This document shows, piece after piece, positions 1-9,326 of a stretch of 64,000 nt of DNA. Made by a program: the position numbers and the translations under genes. The stretch is from Vibrio hannami. Lineage in GTDB: Bacteria; Pseudomonadota; Gammaproteobacteria; Enterobacterales; Vibrionaceae. The notes below the pieces were generated by a model that did not search any database, had not been told where the DNA came from, and worked only from the letters and a program-made list of their open reading frames with translations. Every line of letters starts with the position of its first letter. Positions within the stretch are counted from its first letter, which is position 1. The stretch spans positions 1,302,001 through 1,366,000 of the forward strand of contig NZ_JARQZP010000007.1 in NCBI RefSeq assembly GCF_029589055.1, written 5' to 3'.

Positions 1-1817
1 CCTGGTTTCTGCTGATAAGCGTCACCCTAGCCAATTTCAACCATTTTAGTGAAATACTCAAACTCAGTACTCTAACGAAAGTACTTTCCAGTCTGTTTGT
101 TATAAGCTTTGTATTAGAAGCAAGTTATTTCGTATTTGATACAATTAAATTTAGTCATCTATTCGCTACACATCTCGCTCAGACTGTTGTCGTTCTATGG
201 GTAATTGAACAACTTTTCAGAAGAACCGAACTCGTCAACCGATGGACGATTAAACCGATATGCCTTGGGCTTGGAATCGCATTTGCATATGATTTTGCCC
301 TTTATGCCGATATTGTACTTACCAACACTGTAGATTCTCCATTCTGGAATGCCCGTGGCTGGGTCAACATCATTCCTGTTCCGCTTATTTTACTTACTGC
401 CCGAAGAGTTAAACCCTGGGCATCCCGCGTTTATATCTCTCGAGATGTCGTCTATCACAGCACTCTGCTCACCGCTGCTGGATGTTACCTTGTCACAATG
501 GCCGTGGCGGGATACTACATCAAATATGTAGGTGGTAGCTGGGGCAGTATGATTCAAAACGTCTTTTTTGCCTTAAGCGGATTGTTGTTAGCTGTACTTT
601 TTCTCTCTGAGTCCTTAAGAAGGAAACTAAAGGTTTTCATTACCAAACATTTTTACGCCAACAAGTACGAATATAGAGAAGAGTGGGTACGATTTGCGAA
701 TGTACTGGAGGAAGCCGAAAAATCCCCTTATCAAACCGCACTCAATGCCATGATACGTCCTTTTGCCTGTGAACACGGTGTTATCGTGAGTGTAGAAGGA
801 GGAAAACTTAAGAAGCTTGCGGATTACAACCACGACACCACGTTAGTTAATGATGTTGAACTGTTATCTGACCTTGTTGTGACCTCAATAAAACATAAGT
901 GGATAATCGACCTTGAAGAACTCAAGAAGAGTAAGCCTGATGTCCCCTTTGAGTTCAACGCTGAAACTGTTTCTAACGCATGCTTAATTAATCACATTGT
1001 GCCTATCCCCGGACAGGACGGAACGCATTGTGCGTGTCTGTTATCCACACCTAATTCTACTCATGCAATGAACTGGGAAGACAGAGACTTAATGTGGGCT
1101 ATCAGTAAACAACTTTCTGTCTATTTGCATTTGCATAGAAGTAATAAGACATTAAGTGAAAATCAGCAGTTTGACACCTTTAACCGGATGTCTGCCTTTC
1201 TCGCACACGACCTGAAAAACATCCTGGCTCAGCTCCAGTTGCTCTCTAAAAACGCGAAGAAGCACGGAGATAACCCCGAATTTATCGAAGATGCTTTTAT
1301 TACCATAGATTCAGCCGTTAGCAGATTAGACAAAGTAGTTACTCAACTGAGGAAAAAAAGCGTAGAAGACAAGCCTAAAGACTCTGTTTCTATTAACTCG
1401 TCTCTGAAAAGCGCCTGTACCTCACTTTCAAACAAAAAACCGTCCCCTACACTAACAAATCTCAGCGATATCGATTTCACATTAAAGACCGATAAAGAGC
1501 GATTTGACAACGTCTTATCTCATCTTATACAGAATGCTCAGGAAGCTACTGATAACAATGGGAGAGTTGAAGTATCCACTGAACACGACAACTCACACTT
1601 CATGATAAACGTTCATGATGACGGAGTAGGAATGAGTGAGAATTTTATAGAGAACAGACTATTTAAACCTTTTGATACTACTAAAGGAAACTCGGGTATG
1701 GGAATAGGTGCTTACGATGCCAAAAAGCTGGTCAATCAATTAGGTGGGCATATAGAGGTTTATTCTACACCCGGCCAGGGAACCCTGTTTAAGATTATTT
1801 TTCCAATGGTTTCTTAA
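1..1817 (+). CDS. prsK: PEP-CTERM/XrtA system sensor histidine kinase PrsK (5' end outside window)
   Basis: The frame is open from position 3 to the stop at 1815-1817, giving 604 residues; the true start lies upstream, and the Met at 498 is internal. The first ~200 residues are hydrophobic membrane segments and include the family-like stretch GWVNIIPVPLILLTARRVKP. A GAF-like region follows, then a kinase core with H-box AHDLKN (about 1204), N-box HLIQNAQEA (about 1528), G1 DDGVGMS and G2 GNSGMGIGAY. In the known family PrsK is the membrane kinase of exosortase/PEP-CTERM exopolysaccharide loci and phosphorylates PrsR, which is the next gene here, 96 bp downstream. The rest of such a locus would lie upstream of the window. 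Identification rests on the distinctive N-terminal segment plus the PrsR neighbour. Confidence 0.88.
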   Translation, partial: WFLLISVTLANFNHFSEILKLSTLTKVLSSLFVISFVLEASYFVFDTIKFSHLFATHLAQTVVVLWVIEQLFRRTELVNRWTIKPICLGLGIAFAYDFALYADIVLTNTVDSPFWNARGWVNIIPVPLILLTARRVKPWASRVYISRDVVYHSTLLTAAGCYLVTMAVAGYYIKYVGGSWGSMIQNVFFALSGLLLAVLFLSESLRRKLKVFITKHFYANKYEYREEWVRFANVLEEAEKSPYQTALNAMIRPFACEHGVIVSVEGGKLKKLADYNHDTTLVNDVELLSDLVVTSIKHKWIIDLEELKKSKPDVPFEFNAETVSNACLINHIVPIPGQDGTHCACLLSTPNSTHAMNWEDRDLMWAISKQLSVYLHLHRSNKTLSENQQFDTFNRMSAFLAHDLKNILAQLQLLSKNAKKHGDNPEFIEDAFITIDSAVSRLDKVVTQLRKKSVEDKPKDSVSINSSLKSACTSLSNKKPSPTLTNLSDIDFTLKTDKERFDNVLSHLIQNAQEATDNNGRVEVSTEHDNSHFMINVHDDGVGMSENFIENRLFKPFDTTKGNSGMGIGAYDAKKLVNQLGGHIEVYSTPGQGTLFKIIFPMVS

Positions 1818-1913
1818 AAATGAACTTTAGTTGTAGGTACTCGTTAGTGGCATATAGGTATTATACTCAAGTAAAGGCACCTTGTTGTCACCATATAAAT
1901 ATAGGGCTGAATA

Positions 1914-3254
1914 ATGGAAACAGTTCTTGTTGTAGAAGATGATTTAGGGATACAAAAACAGCTTAAGTGGGCTTTCTCAGAATACAATATTGTGTTCGCA
2001 GAAGATCGAGCTTCAGCTATAGCTGCCTTACGACGTTATGAACCTAAAGTAATTACTCTGGATTTAGGCCTGCCACCAGACCCTGATAACATAAGCGAAG
2101 GCTTAGCTACCTTAGAGGAAATCATAAAGTTATCCCCAAGCTCCAAAGTCATCGTCATTACAGGGAACGACGAGAAAGAAAATGCTCTTCAGGCAGTAAA
2201 AATGGGCGCACATGATTTTTATAGCAAGCCAATAGACGACGATATATTGAACGTCATTGTTAGCCGCGCCTTTTTTATAGCGAACATAGAGCAGGAAAAT
2301 GAGCAATTAAAAAGCCTGACACTCAATAATAATGGTTTTATTGGCAGCTCTTACCAGATACAGCAAGTATGTAAAATGGTGGAACGCGTTGCTCCAACCG
2401 AAATAACAACTTTGCTCTTGGGTGAAAGTGGCACTGGTAAAGAAGTACTAGCCCGCGCGGTTCATAATCAAAGCCAGCGCACAGACGAACCATTTGTCGC
2501 CATTAACTGCGCATCTATCCCAGAAACTTTGTTAGAAAGCGAACTGTTTGGTTACGAAAAGGGCGCATTTACCGGAGCCCAAAAAACAACAATAGGGAAG
2601 ATAGAATTTGCTCAGGGTGGCACGCTGTTTCTTGATGAAATCGGTGATATGCCCTATCCCCTTCAGGCAAAAATTCTTCGTTTTCTTCAGGAGAAAGTTA
2701 TCACTCGGGTTGGCGGCAGAGAAGATATCCCTGTAGATGTACGAATTATCTGTGCTACTCACCAGAACCTGCAACAGATGGTATCGGAGAAGACCTTCCG
2801 TGAAGACCTGTATTACCGTATCAGTGAAATTACCCTAAATATCCCCCCACTCAGAGAGCGTGGCGAAGATATCGTGTTGCTGGCGAGAGCTTTTCTTGAC
2901 CAGAACAATAAACAAAACAGCCGTCAGATAACAGGGTTCACTGATGATGCAATTCAGGCTCTAATGCAACACAGCTGGCCCGGAAACGTCCGTGAACTGC
3001 AGAACAAAATTAAATCAGCTTCAATACTATCCGACTCTAAACAAATTAATGCTACTGATTTGGCTTTATCGCCAGATTATTCAGAGCACACCATTGAACT
3101 CAATTTGAAAAAAGTAAGAGAAACAGCAGAAAAACAGGCTGTAAACAGAGCTTTATCTATCAATAACGGGAATATGTCTCACACTGCGACTATGCTTGGA
3201 ATTACACGCCCTACACTTTATTCCCTGATGGACAAGTACTCGTTACAAAAATAA
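1914..3254 (+). CDS. prsR: PEP-CTERM-box response regulator PrsR (NtrC-type, sigma-54 dependent)
   Basis: 446 residues in three domains. The receiver domain (1-115) has acidic residues D9/D10, phospho-acceptor D50 and K105. The sigma-54 interaction AAA+ domain (about 140-370) has Walker A GESGTGKE at 170-177, the GAFTGA loop at 217-222 and Walker B LFLDEIGD at 238-245. A Fis-type helix-turn-helix occupies the last ~40 residues. All motifs needed for sigma-54 activation are intact. It is the partner of the kinase PrsK encoded just upstream, and in this family it activates exopolysaccharide and PEP-CTERM protein genes. I do not see a convincing -24/-12 promoter in the 96 bp before it. The start at ATG 1914 follows AGGGCTGAATA. 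Confidence 0.9.
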   Translation: METVLVVEDDLGIQKQLKWAFSEYNIVFAEDRASAIAALRRYEPKVITLDLGLPPDPDNISEGLATLEEIIKLSPSSKVIVITGNDEKENALQAVKMGAHDFYSKPIDDDILNVIVSRAFFIANIEQENEQLKSLTLNNNGFIGSSYQIQQVCKMVERVAPTEITTLLLGESGTGKEVLARAVHNQSQRTDEPFVAINCASIPETLLESELFGYEKGAFTGAQKTTIGKIEFAQGGTLFLDEIGDMPYPLQAKILRFLQEKVITRVGGREDIPVDVRIICATHQNLQQMVSEKTFREDLYYRISEITLNIPPLRERGEDIVLLARAFLDQNNKQNSRQITGFTDDAIQALMQHSWPGNVRELQNKIKSASILSDSKQINATDLALSPDYSEHTIELNLKKVRETAEKQAVNRALSINNGNMSHTATMLGITRPTLYSLMDKYSLQK

Positions 3255-3282
3255 CTCTATATGAGGAGCACATTGAAGGTTT

Positions 3283-3573
3283 ATGTTCATAGCTCAGGCA
3301 TACAATTATCGATTTAATAATGAATTCAACATTGAAGAGTGTGTATATAGTCATGGTGATAAAGCCGTGGTCTATAGCCCAATCAATGCGGAAGTTCTCC
3401 TTTGCAAAAAAGAGTTTGTTGATTTTGTTAAAGCGCTACAGGAGACCGATTGCTTTGATCAAACCCTCGATAATTATATCGAGCAAAACCCTGATTTCGG
3501 TTCCGAGGTTGTTACCAAACTACTGGACATGAAAATAATTCTTCGCGACGAAATAAATAATGACAATGGCTGA
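3283..3573 (+). CDS. PqqD-family small protein of the HPr-rel-A system
   Basis: 96 residues, with ATG 3283 preceded by GAAGG about 4 nt upstream. The sequence has the look of PqqD-type peptide chaperones of the so-called HPr-rel-A system: a small acidic protein of about 95 residues with a central block reading VVYSPINAEVLLCKKEFVDF. It sits 28 bp after prsR and its 3' end overlaps the HprK-related kinase by 14 bp, so the two are probably translationally coupled. PqqD relatives present leader peptides to modifying enzymes, but no radical-SAM enzyme or obvious precursor peptide is visible here. Family assignment rests largely on the conserved PqqD / HprK-like / nucleotidyltransferase gene order. 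Confidence 0.65.
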   Translation: MFIAQAYNYRFNNEFNIEECVYSHGDKAVVYSPINAEVLLCKKEFVDFVKALQETDCFDQTLDNYIEQNPDFGSEVVTKLLDMKIILRDEINNDNG

Positions 3574-4456
3574 TAAAGAATACATTTTAAAAGCGGGCCC
3601 TTTTCACTTTTCGGTGAAATCAAACGTATCGTCTATTCAGAGGTATGTTGAGCACCATTATGGAAAAAATCTTGTCATATCCGATACAAATCTATTCATT
3701 GACTATTATGTATCCGTTGAGCATGGGCCATTTTACAGGCGCTTGTTTAAGCCACAAGTTAAATTCAGATTCTCTGGAATGGTACCGTTTAAGCCCCTCC
3801 CCCTCGATCAGGCTCATGCAATGTTGGAATGGGGAATGAACTGGGTTATCTCAACCAACGCTAATCAGTATCTGATCATACATGCAGCCTCATTAGAAAA
3901 AGACGGCAAGGGCATCATCATTACGGCTGCATCTGGATCGGGCAAAAGTACACTCTGTGCTTACCTAGTTTCGAGAGGCTGGAGACTACTTTCGGATGAA
4001 CTTGCGCTGATTTCACCAGAAAAACTAACGATGTATGGCCTTGGGAGGCCTATCAATCTTAAGAATCAGTCCATAGATCTAATGAGTCGTTATTTTAAAC
4101 CGGCTGATTTTAGTGAGGTGGCAAAAGATACGCATAAAGGGACCATCAGTTTACTCCGGGCACCGGAAGAAAGTGTTGAGAACTCACACATACCGGTAGA
4201 ACCCGCTCATATTGTATTTGTAAATTATAACGCCAGTGAAGAGTGCTATGTTGAGCCGGTAGATAAATGTTCGGCTTTGGCAGAGATCGTAAAAAACAGT
4301 TTTAACTTTAACTTATTGAGTAAATCGGGGTTTGCTTGCGCCAGAAAGTTAGTCGAAAAAACAAGCGCTGTGTACATTGAGTACAACAACTTTAGTGCAT
4401 GTGAAAATGCCCTAAATAATCTAATAGAAGAACAATATTGTGATGATGCTATCTGA
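3560..4456 (+). CDS. HprK-related kinase A
   Basis: 298 residues. A Walker A loop AASGSGKST lies at 123-131, and LLSDELALI follows around 143-151, matching the P-loop plus acidic motif arrangement of HPr kinase/phosphorylase-related proteins. The family is found beside exosortase systems and its target is unknown. The gene overlaps the PqqD-like gene upstream by 14 bp and the nucleotidyltransferase downstream by 17 bp, so the three form one translationally coupled unit. Two ATG codons (3560 and 3566) are possible starts and neither has a strong ribosome site. No HPr substrate gene is nearby. The kinase label is from family knowledge; activity is not shown by the sequence. Confidence 0.75.
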   Translation: MTMADKEYILKAGPFHFSVKSNVSSIQRYVEHHYGKNLVISDTNLFIDYYVSVEHGPFYRRLFKPQVKFRFSGMVPFKPLPLDQAHAMLEWGMNWVISTNANQYLIIHAASLEKDGKGIIITAASGSGKSTLCAYLVSRGWRLLSDELALISPEKLTMYGLGRPINLKNQSIDLMSRYFKPADFSEVAKDTHKGTISLLRAPEESVENSHIPVEPAHIVFVNYNASEECYVEPVDKCSALAEIVKNSFNFNLLSKSGFACARKLVEKTSAVYIEYNNFSACENALNNLIEEQYCDDAI

Positions 4457-5533
4457 CATACTCTCTGAACCAAAACTAATAACGACGATTTCAGCGCCTG
4501 CGCTATCTAAAATCATAGCGGAAGCCAGATATCATAATATGCTTGCTCAATTAAAACACCTCTGCATTCGAGAAGCTATTTGGGATCAATTGCCATTAAA
4601 AGCGAGAGAACATTTAGAAGCGGCCGAGCTTAAATACGTTAACCAACGCCAGTGTTTAGAAAACGAATCACAAGAGTTTTATCTTCATCTTAATTCGCTA
4701 AATATCAGCTGGGTATACTTAAAAGGGGCAGCGTATCACTTGTCAAATATCGACGATTTTCGCGGTCGGCTTATGGGCGATATTGATATATTAGTTTCTG
4801 AAGGTGATTTGCCAAAGTTGAATCAAAGCTATCCACTAAAGGCTGGATACAGGCTCATGTAAATAACCATGATGAAAAATTTTATCGTGAATGGTCTCAG
4901 GAGATACCTCCACTCAGGCACATAGAACGTAGAACAGAGCTGGATTTACACTTTAATATCCTTCCCAAAACCTTAAGGCAGTCCCCTTCACCTGAAGTTC
5001 TTATGCAGCACACGGTAAATATTTCAAACCAGGGAACTGGCCCCAAAGTGTTTAGCCCTCCCGCAATGGTGATACACAGCGCCATACATCTGTTTTATGA
5101 GAGTGAGTATTCGAAAGGATTACGAGACCTTTTTGACCTCTATATATTATTTAGCTCAAACGCTTCAGATGAGGGATTTTGGCGACAACTTATAGAGATA
5201 CAAGATCAAATGGGCAATGCTGATTCGGTATATTTGGCGATTCGCTATTGTCACCTTGTGTTTAACTTCCTGCCTCCTGCTTTTGTAATCGAATACTACA
5301 ACAAAAGCCGACCTGATAAGTTGACTCAACAAGTACTAGACTTTGCCTATATCAGGGTATTTTCATTTTCGTATCCGGAGAATCGTAAATTTGGTCACGA
5401 TATTGCTGAGCTCTTTCTTTACTGGAGAGGCCATTTTAAACGAATGCCTATATATCTTTTGATCCCTCACCTCACCAATAAAGTGCTGACTCGCTTTAAT
5501 AGCAATAAGAAGGAAGAGGAGTTGATAATTTAA
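4440..5533 (+). pseudogene. Nucleotidyltransferase-family protein, frameshifted
   Basis: The gene starts at GTG 4440 (or ATG 4443/4446) and reads with the motif GRLMGDIDILVSEGDL, the G-x-DxD signature of NTP_transf_5-type nucleotidyltransferases, until the stop at 4860. The rest of the protein continues in another frame from about 4841 (KGWIQAHVNNHDEKFYREW, then TELDLHFNILP) to 5533. Adding one A to the AAA at 4838-4840 joins the halves into one protein of about 364 residues (PLKGWIQAHV). It completes the PqqD / HprK-A / nucleotidyltransferase set common beside exosortase loci. It is either a recent frameshift mutant or a sequencing undercall; I favour the latter because other genes in the window have the same kind of lesion. 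Confidence 0.75.
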
Positions 5534-5553
5534 GGGATTGGATAGCAACCTAC

Positions 5554-5707
5554 CTCGTTCCCACGCTCTGCGTGGTAATGCATACCGTGGTTAAAAACAT
5601 AGGCAAAACATATTAAAAAAAAACAAATAGTTACACCAATTACGGTTTGTATTCTGGCTGATAACTTTAAATCTGATATACATTCCCACGGGGACCATGG
5701 GAACGAG
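5554..5707. repeat. Small element with inverted ends (REP/MITE-like)
   Basis: The ends are a 10-bp inverted pair: CTCGTTCCCA at 5554-5563 and TGGGAACGAG at 5698-5707. Next to the left end is a hairpin CCACGC-TCT-GCGTGG (5561-5575), and beside the right end is a second inverted repeat built on TTCCCA...TGGGAA. The interior is AT-rich and has no credible gene. It fills the space between two convergent genes. The CGTTCCCACGCTCTGCGTGG-type sequence resembles dispersed palindromic repeats known from many gammaproteobacteria, but copy number cannot be judged from one window. Confidence 0.5.
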
Positions 5708-5772
5708 ACCCCGTTATCATTATGCAGTTCTAGAGGCCATGATTAATACGCCACATAGCAATCCAACTAATA

Positions 5773-8073
5773 TTACTTATTGTCGAAGCAACGCCGATAA
5801 TCCTGTGAAGCACCAACAAAGTGATTTGTTAGTTTCTTACCACAGAAGTCATAAGGCGCATCTACAGGTGTTCCATTCTTACCTTGAGTAAGTGCGTTAA
5901 ATGCCTTCGATAACGCAAACGATTTTAAATCATCTGTCAGGCTTAATGTTCTGGATAATTGCACATTACCGCTATTTTTTTTGATTGTAGCATTATCCCG
6001 CTTCCTAATCTTTCCTGAGTAGAGGTTATTAATTACCAATGCATCGGACTCGAGAAAGCGCACATCGATACCAGATGTGTTAATTAAAGAGTTATTTTGA
6101 ATTAAACTGTCTTTTCCTTTATTTACGTAGATTCCAACATCACTGCAGTTAAAAATAATGTTGTTGCTAACCAACACGTTACTCGCTTCAAAGTTGGCGT
6201 TATCTCTTCTGTCTTTCATCCCTCCCCCGCCGATGGATAAACCAACAGTTGATCTTCCACGTGCCATCGCTGTATCTGTACTACACACGACAAGGTTATT
6301 ACTAAACTCCCCACCTAAAGATCCTCCCTTAATGAAAGCAGCATAGCTCACTTTATTCCCACGTGTTTTTATAAAGTCCTGAATTATATTCCGGGATACT
6401 AACCAATTGTTACCGTGATCTATATTAATAGGTGTCACCGGGTGGTTAGTATTTCGTGGTGCAGAAGAATAAAAATGGTTGAATTGAATAACACCATTGT
6501 CTGGAAAGGCCTTTTTAATTCGATTCACTTTTATTGCAGCGTTAAAATCTAAAAACTCATTATGTAGAATCTGGGTAAACGAAGCATTTCCGACTACATG
6601 AATTGCATGCTCACACTGACCATGTTTCTTACATATTCCCTGAAACCTCAAGCCTGAAATGATCCAGTGTGGTTGATTCAGATATATACCTTCTAGCGAA
6701 GCTAGCTGTAGTGTTACTTTCCCTGGGTTCCTTGCTGTCAGATGGATTGGAGAGTGCTTATCAGTCCTTTGGTTGCTTATTTTAATCTTCTTGGCTTTTA
6801 GCTTATAGTTACCGTCTTCAATAACAATTGTCTGACCTGGTTGCGCGTTTTTTAAAGCTTTAATTAGAGACTTCGAGCTATCAACGAATACGGTATTCTT
6901 TGAGTTCAACAAAGACCGGGCACTAGTGTGGTCTGGTCCAACCAGTGTCCAGTTTTCAGGTTCGAATAAGATTTTCGCTTCTTCACTCTCTTCTTTTTCC
7001 GAATGATAAACCGTTCTGAATGAGTCATGATTAGCATTAGACAGCTCTGCATCAGAAAGTAAGGCAAGTGTGGACTTCAATGTACTTAGGAAGGAGCTAT
7101 TGTCTAGCGACAGGCCCGCGTCAGCTCTATCTTTATACCATGTGTTTCCGGATTTCCACTTGTCGATATCATAGTATTTTCCAACTATTACATTGCTGTG
7201 CACCTCTGACACTAACTCTACTTTCGCATCCCACTTTTTTGGAGGAGCGACTAAAATATACTCGTTCCCTCTCTCTCTTTCCCCAATAACAAGGTTATTT
7301 TGAATATTCAGATGATGCTTTCGGTTGGTGTTCATTCGCTCTAAACCAAAGCCAATCAATTGGCGGTTTACCGTAGAATTGGTCTGTATCAATACTGAGT
7401 TTGAAAGATTGAGAATACCCCCAGAAGAAATATCTATCAGTCGACTATCTTTACCATCTTCGGTAGAAATAAACGTATTGTTGATGGTAGTTACTATCGA
7501 TCTTGATTTGATAGCATGCCCCTGACTAACCATGGATAAAAATGTAGAGTTCTCGACTGTCAGCTCCGCTCCATTTGTATAAATACCATGCGCTCGTCCA
7601 CGGTTTCCGAGCCTTTCGAACCGACTATACTTTATTGTAAGAGAGCCATTGTTTTTTGCTTCCAGAATGCCTTGTTGGCTATCATGAAAATAGCTGTAAA
7701 GTACGGTAAGATTCCTTCCCTGGTGCCTGATACAAGCGCCGTTCCCCGAAGACACTTTTATTCTACTGCACTCAATGTTCTCAATTACCGTATTTTCTCC
7801 CGAAGTGACAATTGCTGCTTTCCCCTCTATCGCGGCATCAACAAAATGAGTGCCTTCACTCCCGGATAAAGTAACGTTATTTTTTCTTATATGAATACCG
7901 TTAGAGTAGATACCCGGTCCGAGATAAATAGTACTGCCGTCGCTTATCAGTTTTTCTGCCTGTTTCATATCTTCGACGGTAACACCATCTACAATAATTT
8001 CTCCTTCGCTTAGAGGGATGGCGAATGCAGAAAAATGAACAAGCACAAGGAGAACGATGTTAATGCGCAGCAT
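5773..8073 (-). CDS. Secreted right-handed parallel beta-helix protein, two helix domains
   Basis: 766 residues. A signal peptide occupies the first ~18 residues (ending AFAIP). Two repeat regions follow, joined by a linker near 380-400. The N-terminal half has recurring short-turn repeats of the type found in parallel beta-helix proteins (TIYLGPGIYSNGIHIRKNN, then TVIENIECSRI). The C-terminal half opens with AQPGQTIVIEDGNYKL and GLRFQGI, which resembles chondroitinase-B / PL6-type polysaccharide lyases. I see no proof of catalytic residues, so lyase, epimerase or binding roles are all possible. It is the last gene of the RND-LolA-barrel operon, 19 bp after the barrel gene, with AAAGGA before the ATG. 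There is no PEP-CTERM tail. The context suggests an envelope or secreted polysaccharide-active protein. Confidence 0.75.
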   Translation of the reverse strand: MLRINIVLLVLVHFSAFAIPLSEGEIIVDGVTVEDMKQAEKLISDGSTIYLGPGIYSNGIHIRKNNVTLSGSEGTHFVDAAIEGKAAIVTSGENTVIENIECSRIKVSSGNGACIRHQGRNLTVLYSYFHDSQQGILEAKNNGSLTIKYSRFERLGNRGRAHGIYTNGAELTVENSTFLSMVSQGHAIKSRSIVTTINNTFISTEDGKDSRLIDISSGGILNLSNSVLIQTNSTVNRQLIGFGLERMNTNRKHHLNIQNNLVIGERERGNEYILVAPPKKWDAKVELVSEVHSNVIVGKYYDIDKWKSGNTWYKDRADAGLSLDNSSFLSTLKSTLALLSDAELSNANHDSFRTVYHSEKEESEEAKILFEPENWTLVGPDHTSARSLLNSKNTVFVDSSKSLIKALKNAQPGQTIVIEDGNYKLKAKKIKISNQRTDKHSPIHLTARNPGKVTLQLASLEGIYLNQPHWIISGLRFQGICKKHGQCEHAIHVVGNASFTQILHNEFLDFNAAIKVNRIKKAFPDNGVIQFNHFYSSAPRNTNHPVTPINIDHGNNWLVSRNIIQDFIKTRGNKVSYAAFIKGGSLGGEFSNNLVVCSTDTAMARGRSTVGLSIGGGGMKDRRDNANFEASNVLVSNNIIFNCSDVGIYVNKGKDSLIQNNSLINTSGIDVRFLESDALVINNLYSGKIRKRDNATIKKNSGNVQLSRTLSLTDDLKSFALSKAFNALTQGKNGTPVDAPYDFCGKKLTNHFVGASQDYRRCFDNK

Positions 8074-8092
8074 AGTGAAGTCCTTTAAAACA

Positions 8093-9316
8093 TTAAAAAT
8101 AGTACTTCAGAACCAGTTCCACAAAATCATCTTTGCGAATCGAGTATAAAGGATCGGTTGGTGTTTCATTAAAAAATCCCCAGGCGTCTAACTCTACACT
8201 CATATGGTTGGTTAACCGTGTAGAGCCCTCTAGCCGGTATATCTGAACGTCCGAGTTATCCAGATCTTGCGTAAGCCCAAACAATAACTCACTGCTGTCT
8301 TCATCATTAAAAACAAACCTAAAGCCCGTAAAAAAGTCGTTTTGACCAATAGCTAAAGAGTTAGTACCGCGCGAGTCATAAAGATACTCGCCAATGAACC
8401 CGAGATCCCACACCGAACCAAACATCCCGACCCAGGTATATTCAAATCCGGTTACCGTAGCACTGTAGTTCTGGTAACTATCTTTATAAATAGCCTCTAA
8501 CTTCCATAACCAGTCACCTACTATTCCCTGTAGATCCAGACCCATATGGTGCATTTGAGCGTAATACGGGATCAACTCATAACCTTCAACAAGAAATACA
8601 GGTTCCCTATCTGTTCCATACAAATAACTAAGGCCTAAGTCCCAATCCCCAAACATCTGAGAATAACGCAATGCAAAATCCTGATGCTTCTCTTCGTCAC
8701 TCGACTCATATCTGGCTTTATCCGTATTGACCACATAGGACGTTCTCAGGCGGCCATCAGCACCAGGAAATGTACGTTCCCTAAAATATGGCAGATAGAA
8801 AAACTCCGTGATTCCCCAGTCTTTTATAATCGAAAGGTTTAGCATTGGTTGTCCAAGCTTATCTTCTCCGTCAAGGGCTTCGATGGCATCAGTCTGGTTG
8901 ATCGCATCAACCAGGTGGGTCGACTCGGTAACTCCCCAAAAAACCTTGCCGATACCAAAGCGAAACTCATAATCACTCCAGGCGCTCAAATAAAGAAGTT
9001 CTCTGATATCACCATGAGTTCTTTCACTATCCAGATCGTCATAACGGATAAAAGGCGTGAATGTAATAGAAGCATCGTGCTCATCGCCACTTAAATCCCA
9101 GTAAAATTCAGGCCGAAGCACAATAGAAGGCTGTGACTGCTTTTGTCCCAACTCTCCCTCACTAAAAAAATATCGGTAGTCAGCACTTGTATAGCCACCG
9201 AAATCAAAGTTGCTGATTTCTGCGTTGGTGGTAAAACTCCATGACAAAAGCAAGATGAATAACGATGTTATTATTTTCAGCCTCGAGGTGAATATTCTGA
9301 ATATAAAACCAAACAT
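8093..9316 (-). CDS. Outer-membrane beta-barrel protein (DUF1302-like)
   Basis: 407 residues. A long signal peptide with a positively charged N-region ends near residue 32 (TTNAE). The remainder is an alternating amphipathic beta pattern with many aromatic residues and ends in VELVLKYYF, a terminal Phe typical of outer-membrane barrels. Stretches such as FRFGIGKVFWGVTESTHLVDAINQTD recall DUF1302-type barrels that accompany RND and LolA-like genes in other proteobacteria. It lies 10 bp after the LolA-like gene and 19 bp before the beta-helix gene, within one operon. Probable role: the outer-membrane end of an export or lipid-transfer route. The substrate is unknown. Confidence 0.7.
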   Translation of the reverse strand: MFGFIFRIFTSRLKIITSLFILLLSWSFTTNAEISNFDFGGYTSADYRYFFSEGELGQKQSQPSIVLRPEFYWDLSGDEHDASITFTPFIRYDDLDSERTHGDIRELLYLSAWSDYEFRFGIGKVFWGVTESTHLVDAINQTDAIEALDGEDKLGQPMLNLSIIKDWGITEFFYLPYFRERTFPGADGRLRTSYVVNTDKARYESSDEEKHQDFALRYSQMFGDWDLGLSYLYGTDREPVFLVEGYELIPYYAQMHHMGLDLQGIVGDWLWKLEAIYKDSYQNYSATVTGFEYTWVGMFGSVWDLGFIGEYLYDSRGTNSLAIGQNDFFTGFRFVFNDEDSSELLFGLTQDLDNSDVQIYRLEGSTRLTNHMSVELDAWGFFNETPTDPLYSIRKDDFVELVLKYYF

Positions 9317-9326
9317 AACTTCACGC

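Noticed and set aside
1818..1913. Possible sigma-54 promoter before prsR (TGGCAT near 1849)
   Set aside because: The -12 GC element is absent at correct spacing.
4836..4842. Programmed -1 frameshift at CTAAAG in the nucleotidyltransferase
   Set aside because: The site is not a full slippery heptamer and no downstream structure was noted; a missing A explains it better.
5697..5891. 64-codon plus-strand ORF between the nucleotidyltransferase and the beta-helix gene
   Set aside because: It lies in the repeat element and the antisense of the beta-helix 3' end, with no ribosome site.
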